From: Peronospora farinosa
Taxonomy: Eukaryota > Oomycota > Peronosporomycetes > Peronosporales > Peronosporaceae
Assembly: GCA_947646735.1 (NCBI GenBank)
Contig: CANTFK010000829.1
Location: forward strand, 248,001 to 312,000
Direction: 5' to 3'
Length of the DNA: 64,000 bases
Under the pieces are notes generated by a model. It did no database searches. It was not told the origin of the DNA and saw only the letters and a list, made by a program, of their open reading frames with translations. Made by a program: the position numbers and the translations under genes. Positions 19,134-28,111 of the stretch are shown here, one piece after another; the first letter of the stretch is position 1; every line of letters begins with the position of its first letter.

Positions 19134-20819
19134 ATGTCGCTGGATGTTAAGCCGCTTGGGTTTCTCATTTTCCAACTTTCGGACTCGATATCAAGAACGA
19201 CGTCTTCAATGTTTGCACCAATATCGATCTCACCATCCCAGGCTTTGAAACTTGAGATTATGATGAAACAACAAGTGCAGGACGCAGTCCTCGCCCGAAC
19301 GGCCCAGCTCGCACTGGACAACAAACTCGACTCGAATTGGCGCTTCGTTGGTTCTCTCGGTCAGCTCAAGACATTTAAACATCGGGGTGCCGATTCTTGT
19401 AGCTCATCTTCTAGCTGGGCTACGACGTTGGAGAGGACTAGTGATGACAACGATCCGGTCAATTCTAGCCAAACTTGGACCAGGAGTCAAAGCATTTCTT
19501 ATATTCGCCAGAGAAGAGTGTCCTTTTCTCGTCGGACCGTGAGTGCAAGCACTACCTGTCGTGACCCACTTAACCTGCATCGACCAGTCCAGTCCTTTCG
19601 CACCTTTGGTCGCATTCAAGGGAATTACCGCGACATTGTCGGTGTCCACTACGCAACGAATTCAGTTGACTTTGTCCGACAGCAGAAACTCCTCTCGCCG
19701 ATTGCAATTGACGGTGCTGTCCTACACACAATTCGCGCGACCAAAGACAGCTACTTGGGTATCAAGTGGCTGGCTGAACAATCCGTTGCAGGTAAGCGCG
19801 ATGTTTGCTTCGTCGAGATGGTGGGCTACACGATCGACACCAATGGACAAGAGATCGGCTTTGTAGCGCTAGCCTCAGTGGATGTACCAGAGTGCCCCGA
19901 GCTTGCAAGACCACCAATGAAGCTAACACGTGTGCGCATGAAGCGCACAATGCTAGTCATCCCCACAGCAGGTGCACTGAAATCGACCTCAGATGTATTC
20001 GTTATGAGTGCCAGCGAGGCGAATGAGTCGTCCATCGCTGCTCTCGCTCAGTGCCGACTAAACATGGCCATCCTTAATGATCTGTCGTTGGTAATCGACT
20101 CCCAGAATATCGCACGGCAGAAGCTAGCTCTCCAAAAGAACTGGGTTCCGGACGAAAAGCGTGCTTCATGCAGCATTTGCAGTCGTAGATTCCGTTTCAT
20201 GCTCCGGCGACGACACCACTGTCGGTTGTGCGGGGATATCGTTTGCAAGACTTGTTACGTCTACCGCGCCGTATCGGACGCAGATATGGAAGATGGATAC
20301 AATTGCAAGTCTGCAAACACAACAGTCATCTGCCAGACAAAGTTTTGCGTACGATGCGTCATGGGTCTTCGGGTAATGGACAAGCGAAGTGACCATATTA
20401 CCCAGCAAATACCCAAGGCGATGTCACTTGAAAAGGACACATTAGACATGTCATGTAGCAGTCTCGACTGGCACCCAACTTCAAATGTACGCGACTCTGC
20501 CGTCACGTACTTTAAGCGCGGTACCAACGAGAAACACACGTTGGATCTAGATCAGCTCTACACGATGTCAGCTTTGCAAAAGATCAGCCCTCATATGGAC
20601 ACCAATGACGAAATTGGTGGCACCAACACTCAAGCTGTAGTCCCACGGGGGCTGATTTCGTACGGGTCTGGTGGGCCCAAGTGTCTCCGACCGTCACTAT
20701 CCGTGAATCCTGTTCATTCCAACTCGTACAGCAAGCTTTGCGAACTGAGCCGCCACAGATCCACCGCGAGTCTTGGCAGTAAGTCTGCAAGCTTTACACG
20801 AAGAAGGCATCAACAATGA
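19134..20819 (+). CDS. FYVE-domain protein with START-like region
   Basis: Using the ATG at 19134 the protein is 561 aa; a second ATG at 19209 (MFAPISISPS) is an alternative. Residues about 30-310 resemble the START-like lipid-binding region found upstream of FYVE fingers in oomycete proteins. The FYVE finger spans about 346-408, with CSIC, the ligand motif RRRHHCRLCG, a CKTC pair and a final CVRC. The intact HHCR motif predicts PI3P binding, so the protein should sit on endosomes. The C-terminal 150 residues are polar and Ser-rich. The gene is intronless in its visible part. Confidence 0.8.
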   Translation: MSLDVKPLGFLIFQLSDSISRTTSSMFAPISISPSQALKLEIMMKQQVQDAVLARTAQLALDNKLDSNWRFVGSLGQLKTFKHRGADSCSSSSSWATTLERTSDDNDPVNSSQTWTRSQSISYIRQRRVSFSRRTVSASTTCRDPLNLHRPVQSFRTFGRIQGNYRDIVGVHYATNSVDFVRQQKLLSPIAIDGAVLHTIRATKDSYLGIKWLAEQSVAGKRDVCFVEMVGYTIDTNGQEIGFVALASVDVPECPELARPPMKLTRVRMKRTMLVIPTAGALKSTSDVFVMSASEANESSIAALAQCRLNMAILNDLSLVIDSQNIARQKLALQKNWVPDEKRASCSICSRRFRFMLRRRHHCRLCGDIVCKTCYVYRAVSDADMEDGYNCKSANTTVICQTKFCVRCVMGLRVMDKRSDHITQQIPKAMSLEKDTLDMSCSSLDWHPTSNVRDSAVTYFKRGTNEKHTLDLDQLYTMSALQKISPHMDTNDEIGGTNTQAVVPRGLISYGSGGPKCLRPSLSVNPVHSNSYSKLCELSRHRSTASLGSKSASFTRRRHQQ

Positions 20820-22663
20820 AAAGTTTAGTGCATGGTCGCAATTTCGAGCCGTGAGATGCGATAAGAGAAGCATCTCTCGAAGAACTTACCTATCACCGGT
20901 AGTGAGTAGTTACACGCTATCGAATTATCAGTTGAAGCAGGCACAGACGAAAGAAGTCTCGCCAGCATTCGCTTTGACAAACACCAATCTCATATCATTC
21001 AAACACTTTCTTGTTCCGCTTGATACACTTGTATTACTTCATGATGTGCTTGCTCTGTTGTTTTCGCTCGAAAAAATACCCACGCTCGGGGGATTGGAAG
21101 TATATCATATGTATGTGTGAAAGCGCCGTAGTTGCTCAGAACCATGAGGTTTTTGCAGCGATATAACCATACGCCGTTAGCTACTCACTCGCCTTATTGA
21201 TTTGCAAAGCCTTCGAAGTAATTGCGATGACACTCGTCTTTCGTAACGTTTACAGTCGTATCTTCCAATTCATGTCTCGTCGACGAAGGCATGACGGCAT
21301 CACTTGAAAAACCTGCTATGCTCGTAGTGATCGTCTTGCATTTTTCTTGGTGAGATTGCAATCAAGCTCTTCGAACGGATTGGCACGTAAATACCAAATG
21401 GGCAGATTCCAACAAATACGCCGACCCTCGAAGAAATACTTGATCATTGCGCTGGTATGAACTGTGGTTTGTTCACAAATTATTGCCCTCAGCTCAAGAG
21501 TACGTGGCAGATGAGCAAGTTTAGCAGAACCAGCTGACTGTGGCCGAAATCTTATAGCTCCGATGTTTCGAGGACAGACTTCCGCTTTTGAAATACTCCG
21601 ACAAGACTTTTTTCGACCACTGCTGCGCAGGTGCGGCAACCACTTTTGGACGTATCTCATCGCGAAACTGAATTATGTGCTGTGTAAGTTTGTCCAAGTG
21701 TATCAGGCAAAACGAGAGCGTTTTTTTGCCTTCTTCTTGCTCCCCAAGCTTCTACGACATCTCTATGGCTACGACAAAAATCGCACCACTCGGACATGAG
21801 TGTAACCATGAGCTTTCCGGATTCCTCTCCGTGCTTTACTTCTCCCGTTGGCTGCAGAAGTGGAGGAAGAAGCAGTATCTGGCGTGCTGAAAAAGCTGAA
21901 GCGTTATAATCAACAACACCGCTCCAGAAGTTCACGACAAAGCATCCAACGGTGAAATAACTCTTCTACCAGTTGAGTCAACGGGACGCAAAGGCGTCAG
22001 TGCAACTGGAACGACTCTTTATCTGACAAGTGGGTATTCATTTGCAGCTTGAGATGCTCCAAGGTACCTGTAAGATGACCTGTGAGATGACCAAGACCTG
22101 ATTACGGTATTGGTGAATGACGCGATGCTTCCTGACCTTTAACCTTGTTGCTAGATGTGGAGGGTCGTATGAACCCAAACGTCGCTGGATCGATTTCTCG
22201 CGGTCTCTATATCATGAGCTCGACGATACCAATTTAACCATTATCATCTCTGTCCACGATATCCATCATCTCTTTCACTTTTCGAAGTCAGATATTTGCC
22301 ATCAACTTGACAAAACAGCTCGTGTTTGTTTTCATCATCTGCGTAGCCTCCTCCATACCCCTATGGTCACCACACCGATGGGGATAACGTAATGAGCATC
22401 ATAGCACCCAAACCATGATGCTAACGACAGAACCAATACCATGCACACACAACGAACGCTGATGTCCTCAGCGACATTGAAATGCCTTCGGAACACGAGA
22501 GTGAGGGAGCGCTATTTCTTTAACCATTCTCAGTACGACCACGCTCTACTCGTGTGACGAGCAAAGCTTTGCTTTCCATCAGGATGGCTCGTACAACTAG
22601 ATCGTTAATACGAAAATCATTCCACCACTTACCGCCCCAAACGCTGTTGAATCTTATAAGTCT
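20820..22663. other. Long gap without a supported gene
   Basis: This 1.8-kb region lies between two convergent genes. Minus-strand frames at 21316-21660 and 21657-21935 are short, differ in frame and show no domain I recognise. They could be remnants of one decayed gene. Short direct repeats of TGACCTGT occur near 22068-22090. I see nothing else. Confidence 0.4.
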
Positions 22664-25249
22664 TCAGTCAGGCCTGTGCTGCTTGCAAGTGTCGCTCTGC
22701 ACCTGATTTTGTTCGAGACTCGTTTTCTGCGTAAGTGCAAGCTTAATGGTTTCAACTCCCCCAGGCTTGGCAGCGTCGTACGGCAAATGCCCGTATTTGT
22801 CAGTTAGCGTCAGGCTCGCACCGTTAAGCACGAGATAGTCGCAACAGGTTGCAGCGCCTGCAGCAGCGCTTACATGTAGTGCCGTTTTGTTCTGCTCACC
22901 AGCGCGTACATTGACGTCTACCCCATGTGCTAAGCACCACATTAACTCTTTTACATTTCCACGTGAAGCTCCGGCGATGAACCGCTTGGCCAATTCTTGC
23001 TTAAATACACTATCATCATCCTTCAATGCATGCAACGTTGCATCGGGTTCGGCAAAACCATGGAGATGATACTTAGCTTTTATAAATCGAGCCTTTTCGT
23101 CCCGAATTGTCGTAGATGTCGGTTTGGTCCAGCTATCAGGCACCGAGTGCTCCCATATAGCATTTACCGTGTTATTCCCGAGCTCGTCACGAAGCAGCGT
23201 AAGGAGGGACATATCCCATGAGTCTAAGGCTAGTGATCGTACCTTGGATTCGTGCACACCTAGACTGCGGTGGATGCCCGAGCACTCAATGCACAATAGA
23301 CATCCAATATTAATCGATACCCACTCAGCTGGCTCCTGTCCACAGTCCGCACAGCATGGATTTGCCTTGGTTAACTCGTCAATGACCGACTGTTGCTCCG
23401 GATGCACCTCCTGGCGATGGCTTTGCTTTTCTAGTGCGCTTTCGGTGCTATGGCGTGCAGCCTCAATCCACTCGAACATGTCATGAGCAGTGGCCGCTTG
23501 CAGTAAAAGTTTTGTGCGATTCGCGTCGATAACCTCAAAGCAGAAAGGAAGACATGAACCCTCTAATTCACGCACTCGAGCGAGTAATAAATCACACACA
23601 AGAGTCAAACTTCCACTAGGATGCCTTCCACTACTACCACGAAATGTAGTCTGAAATAGCTTGCCAGCATGAATCTGGAACCAACGTCGTTTCCAGCTTC
23701 TAGCCGGAAACATTGAGTTACGAACGAACAAATAGCCCTGCTTTGCAAGACCGCCAGAACAAGTGGCCACGGTCTCTCGGCTACTAAAAGTGTCACTTGA
23801 GATTACCTCAACAGGCAAGTCAAGCGATGGGAACGATGCGGTTGAAACGGCTGAATCAACGCTCAGCACACCTGATGCCACTGGTGAAGATTCATTAGAC
23901 CCAAGGTTAATACTGAAAGTGTCGACATCTTGCGATAACCGGTTGTCGAGAATCTCCCGCTGTGATGACCACATCAACTCGTCCCGCTCAAAATCCTTGC
24001 GTGAAACTTGCATCATCTCTTGACGTTTACGCAGCGTAGGCTCCACAGACTTAATCAGCTCGTGGCATGCGTGATAGTGACCCAGGTGCGCGTACATAAT
24101 GGAATTGAAGCACTCTGTCAAAACGAGCTTCTTCATGCAGTCGACTCGATTTAGATACCGAACGAGGTCAAAGCGAGCCAGTTCAAACCGTTGGCGTGCT
24201 ACCATCACTTCTCGCTCCATAGCTCGCTGACGTTTCTCACTTCCACTAGTCGTTGGCCCCGGATCTGAACTAAAAATACTACTGCTACCACTAGAAACAG
24301 AGACTGGTGGCGTCCCCGTACTTGTGGGATCACCAGCTCCACTACCGGACAATGCAGGGCTGCCTAGTCCCAGCATTCCAACCAAATCTCCCGATCCAGT
24401 AGGAGTTACTGTTTCGTTTGATAGTTGTTCTGGTTGTCTAGGTTTGCTCAGTAGCTTAGCAAGAAGCGTTTCATATTCATCACCCAGCTTTGTCACATCT
24501 TTCCGTAATTCTCCAGCTTCTTTCAGCAATTCTTTCTCCGTAAATTGTTGTATCAATCTACTCAGTAACGACTCGACACGAAGCAACATGTTCACACGTG
24601 AACTCTGTACCTGTGCCAATATATCGTGCATTTCACGAAATAATTCCGGTAAACTCCCGAGTTCCGAAAAACTTGTAGAAAAAAGAGCACGTGCATGTTT
24701 GCGCTGGACCAATTCATCTGCCAGTGCCGTCTCCTCTTTACCAAAAGATTTTCCTGCAGCTGCGTACTCTTTTGAATGGATTACAAGCTCTTTTATAAGA
24801 GCTCGTAATCCCATAAGAGACTCTTCAAAATCTTCCACTTGACGTCGAAACATGGGCGAGTCTTGGACAAAGTCTAGTACCACATTTTTACCAACACATT
24901 TTTGTACCTCTTTGTCTGTGTCCAAAGTGACTCGATCGTTTAATGACGCAGGCGACGTGGCTACAATAGAAGACGGTGTTTTATCTGATACTCGTAAAAC
25001 TTTACTTTCGACTGCTAATTCCTTCCGATTTAAATTTAATTCCGTGGTATAATTTGTATCCGATTGTGCTAATTGGGTTAAAAGATCCGTCGATAAGACA
25101 CCAAATCGTGTCGTATATGCATCCAATTGGGTCTGTAGACTCAGAATCATCAGATCTTTCTTTAAAATGACTTGCTGTAGCTCTGTGACGGCATCCATGG
25201 AGCTTTTATTACCTCCATCACTAGCTCGCCAGGCATTAAACGCCTTCAT
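22664..25249 (-). CDS. ACAP-type ArfGAP (BAR-PH-ArfGAP-ankyrin)
   Basis: This intronless 861-aa protein has an N-terminal coiled-coil/BAR-like region at about 125-420 and a PH domain at about 503-602 (KQGYLFVRN, WKRRWFQI). An ArfGAP zinc finger follows at about 625-740, with CxxC (CADC), then CLLCIEC, and the catalytic Arg in HRSLG. Ankyrin repeats at about 755-845 end the protein. The order is that of ACAP/centaurin-beta proteins, which sense curved phosphoinositide membranes and stimulate GTP hydrolysis on Arf, acting in endocytic recycling. A Ser/Thr/Gly-rich linker separates the BAR halves near 290-340. A CCAAT box lies about 41 bases upstream of the ATG (25290-25294). Confidence 0.9.
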   Translation of the reverse strand: MKAFNAWRASDGGNKSSMDAVTELQQVILKKDLMILSLQTQLDAYTTRFGVLSTDLLTQLAQSDTNYTTELNLNRKELAVESKVLRVSDKTPSSIVATSPASLNDRVTLDTDKEVQKCVGKNVVLDFVQDSPMFRRQVEDFEESLMGLRALIKELVIHSKEYAAAGKSFGKEETALADELVQRKHARALFSTSFSELGSLPELFREMHDILAQVQSSRVNMLLRVESLLSRLIQQFTEKELLKEAGELRKDVTKLGDEYETLLAKLLSKPRQPEQLSNETVTPTGSGDLVGMLGLGSPALSGSGAGDPTSTGTPPVSVSSGSSSIFSSDPGPTTSGSEKRQRAMEREVMVARQRFELARFDLVRYLNRVDCMKKLVLTECFNSIMYAHLGHYHACHELIKSVEPTLRKRQEMMQVSRKDFERDELMWSSQREILDNRLSQDVDTFSINLGSNESSPVASGVLSVDSAVSTASFPSLDLPVEVISSDTFSSRETVATCSGGLAKQGYLFVRNSMFPARSWKRRWFQIHAGKLFQTTFRGSSGRHPSGSLTLVCDLLLARVRELEGSCLPFCFEVIDANRTKLLLQAATAHDMFEWIEAARHSTESALEKQSHRQEVHPEQQSVIDELTKANPCCADCGQEPAEWVSINIGCLLCIECSGIHRSLGVHESKVRSLALDSWDMSLLTLLRDELGNNTVNAIWEHSVPDSWTKPTSTTIRDEKARFIKAKYHLHGFAEPDATLHALKDDDSVFKQELAKRFIAGASRGNVKELMWCLAHGVDVNVRAGEQNKTALHVSAAAGAATCCDYLVLNGASLTLTDKYGHLPYDAAKPGGVETIKLALTQKTSLEQNQVQSDTCKQHRPD

Positions 25250-25423
25250 TTAGGAGCACTTTTGTATACTCTCTAGAGACGTTTTTTAGCCAATGAGATA
25301 ACGATAAGGAAATACGTGCAAATTAAAACTCGTAAGAAATGGTTTTTTAGATTTTTAGACGGGTCTAAATTGTTGGACGGGTCTTTCTCTCTCTTGTGTG
25401 ATAACCATATTCCCTAGCAGAAA

Positions 25424-26414
25424 TTACTGCTTCGCACCAGTAAAGACATCGGCAAACTGATCTTCTGGCATCTTGCGTTCAGGCAATCGGTCCTTGCGTT
25501 CAACCTCGGCCGTTTTACGAGATACATAACGATCACGTTTATCAGCCTTGACCTCACGGCGGTTTTCGTTCGGCGACACGTAATGCTCGTTCTGGTACAA
25601 TGTCTGACCACCAAAACTACCATCAAAGATGCGTATTGGCGTAATGACAAAGCGTGGACCAATCTCAATAAGCTGCACAAGATCTTCGCCACGGTGCAAT
25701 GCTGCCAGTTCATTCTTTTTCGTATCGGCATCGTCCGCTAGTTGATAATTGCGACACCAGACTTTACCATCGGCATAGTAAAAGCTCATGACCCGGTCAA
25801 TGAATGGCTTACTCTTTGGGTGAGCCTTGGGCGTACCCCACACTTGTGTAAACAGTTTCTTAATCACTTGAAGATGAGGTGCTTCATTAAAAGCCTTGTC
25901 AAATGTCAACAGCGGCCGCGAACCGGCAAGAGCATTACCCGTCATCTTGAGCTCGTCCATGGTATGCACTATACGACAGAGACAACTACAGTAAGCAAAA
26001 GGATCCACAAGCAAAGAGAGAGCTGCTGTTGCACGTACCATTTTGCACCAAAAACTTGACGCTGGGACCCGTACCAACACGGCTGATCCACATGTAAAGG
26101 TCCTGTCGTTTACGGGCTTCTAGAAAGATCGTCGTGTTGCAGCCTTTGATCTCTGCAATCTCATTGACCACATGAAGCGTGTCTTTGGCATCAAGTTTCA
26201 CCTCACGCTTGTGATGTGGCAGCAGCTTGCGAAAGTCGTCCATCAGGTGACGATAACGTGTCGTGATACCACGCGACGAGAACACGAGCACACGCTGTTT
26301 GTTAATGTACTTGTTGCCACCCGCTGTCGCTAATTTCTGCTTTTTTTTGGCCTCATCAGCCGCGTCCACCTGTGCGCCAGTTTCATTCTCGCGTCGTCGC
26401 TTCATCATAGCCAT
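25424..26414 (-). CDS. BRX1: Ribosome biogenesis protein BRX1 (Brix domain)
   Basis: Exons 26414-26039 and 25968-25424 join in phase 1 across a 70-nt intron (GTACGT donor, TATAG acceptor), giving 306 aa. The splice restores the conserved FLVQN-VHTMDELKMTGN block. The Brix domain covers about 38-260, with VLVFSSRGI, the LLPHHKREVK segment and the FIEIGPRFVL-like LVQLIEIGPRFVITPIRIF. BRX1 is a nucleolar RNA-binding factor needed for 60S ribosomal subunit assembly. A basic N-terminal segment (KRRR, KKKQK) is a likely nuclear signal. Start ATG at 26414; an in-frame ATG nearby (residue 3) is equally possible. Confidence 0.93.
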
Positions 26415-26616
26415 GATTTAATCAAGCCTGCTTCTAACTTATTATTTATTGTCAAGGACGAGGAGAATTATTAATGGCTGGTGCAGAATGGGGTACACAA
26501 AAAAACGTTTTTATCACAAAAAATATTGCCGCCCTACACGTTTTTTTACATTGCCGATGTACGCAAATCACAAAAAATGAAAGTAACATACAGTACGTCT
26601 TTAGGCAAATCACAGT

Positions 26617-27705
26617 CTAAGCTGCTGCTGGCACGATTGACACTTGCTGTCTAAAGAATGCTGCAAGCAATGCATGCTGATCCATGCCTGCTACAAACTC
26701 CGTCACCTTGATCTTCTTGGTGGTCTCGCTCTTGCTTACAAAGCCCAAATACGGCACACCGTCAAACACGACAACTTTGTCACTAAACTCGGGACCGATA
26801 AACTCATTGTCTTCTTCGAACCACTGATGAGGTTCACGTGCAACGATAATACGCAGTAACACTGCATTTTCCGGCGCCGTGTAGTTAAAGTAGTGCATGA
26901 CCGGTACTTCTGCCTTGTCGCAGAATGGACACCACAGTCGGTTGTTGAAAGCGTGCACACCCGACACGAAAAACAGAAAAAGTGGGTAGCTGTAGTCGTA
27001 CAAGGCGACAAAATCCATCACTTCTTTTGCAGTAGTGAAGTGAAGGATGCGATTATTACGAGGCACGCCTGCTGCTGGTTTGTTCACTCTGAACGCAACA
27101 TCGAGCAGATCTTGATTAAGACAATTAGGTCCTGCAAGCATTGCAGACGAGTTCCCACCGCCATCATACCGTATAAGTGATGGGATGTAGTCAATGTAAA
27201 AGAGCTGATTCTGTCGAAACGGGTTCATCAGATCATTCCAGTAATTCTCTGGACCCACTTGAATCTCCACCAATCTTGAACCACGAGGTGCCCGATCAAA
27301 ACCTATATTCACTGCATCCTTGGCGAGCTGACAAGGTGAAAACCAGTAGCTCCCATTGGTGTCCGTGTCACTCAAGAACAAAAGGAACAACGGTCCTTGT
27401 ATCTCCACATTGTACTCACGCACAAACTTGTGCGCCGCTTCAAAGCCATGCACCACATATTTTGTATGAGCGCGTGACCGATCTCGATGTACAATCAGAC
27501 CCGCCTCTGCCACTTGAAAGAGCTTGGCAGCAGCATCTTTGGCATCAGTTGCTTCAATTTCTTCAGTTGTTGTGGTTGGAGACATGACGAGTTGCCACAT
27601 GTAGGACATAGAGAGAAACATTGTGACCGCTAGAACCAATTGCATGAAACGTACAGAGTTGAGTGACCATGAGCTTCGAACCTCACGCTTTTCCATGAAT
27701 TTCAT
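26617..27705 (-). CDS. Membrane-anchored double TRP14-like thioredoxin-fold protein, copy 4
   Basis: This intronless protein is 362 aa from the ATG at 27705. One membrane segment lies at about 20-41. Domain 1 (about 84-210) has WFSPC at 121-125, where the first Cys of the expected WCPDC has become Phe. It still keeps the family pattern VGPENYWNDLMNPF and IPSLIRYDG. Domain 2 (about 218-350) has an intact WCPFC at 258-262. NGS, NSS and NYT sequons fit a lumenal protein. It is closest to copy 3 (shared GGGNSS, YNYTAP-like and VSG blocks), although it lies 12.6 kb away beyond five other genes. Confidence 0.82.
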   Translation of the reverse strand: MKFMEKREVRSSWSLNSVRFMQLVLAVTMFLSMSYMWQLVMSPTTTTEEIEATDAKDAAAKLFQVAEAGLIVHRDRSRAHTKYVVHGFEAAHKFVREYNVEIQGPLFLLFLSDTDTNGSYWFSPCQLAKDAVNIGFDRAPRGSRLVEIQVGPENYWNDLMNPFRQNQLFYIDYIPSLIRYDGGGNSSAMLAGPNCLNQDLLDVAFRVNKPAAGVPRNNRILHFTTAKEVMDFVALYDYSYPLFLFFVSGVHAFNNRLWCPFCDKAEVPVMHYFNYTAPENAVLLRIIVAREPHQWFEEDNEFIGPEFSDKVVVFDGVPYLGFVSKSETTKKIKVTEFVAGMDQHALLAAFFRQQVSIVPAAA

Positions 27706-28111
27706 CTTGATGCGAAGTACGTGGCGGCAAATTATCAAGTGAGGGATAGTGGTGGATGGTACTGGATTTTGATTGGTTTATCGATTGTATATGCAGTTAT
27801 GATTGGTTAAAATAAAAATGAGAGTCAGAAATTGGACTTGAAAGTGGAGAAAAAGGAAGTGTAGTATGTCGCATTTGCAATCGTACATGTAGATGTGTAT
27901 TACATATGGAGACGTTTGTTGCATGCACTATAGAGGTAGTAGCGGTATCCTTGCAAACGACTAGTTTGGTTTGCGTTCTTCCCCATGCTCCTCAGACAAT
28001 AGTCTCTCGCATACATGTTTTCAGTCCCTTTATCCAAGTTTACGTACTTTTGATTGGCTGAAATTAAATATAATACATTAACTGCCAATAAAGTCAGCAA
28101 GTGGCTTCGAC
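27706..28111. promoter_or_regulatory. Divergent promoter region with three CCAAT boxes
   Basis: The gap between TRP14-like copy 4 (minus) and the TKL kinase (plus) contains three inverted CCAAT boxes, ATTGG at 27772-27776, 27802-27806 and 28053-28057. The first two share the longer context GATTGGTT. They are oriented toward the minus-strand gene but such boxes work in either direction. No open frame of note. Confidence 0.4.

Noticed and set aside
21316..21935. Two minus-strand frames, one with WCDFC, considered as a further TRP14-like copy
   Set aside because: No flanking thioredoxin-fold residues, no YWKD or cis-Pro segment, and the two frames do not join sensibly.
26031..26080. BRX1 exon 1 continuing to its own stop as a short protein
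   Set aside because: The extra residues after FLVQN lie in the intron; splicing restores the conserved Brix sequence in frame.
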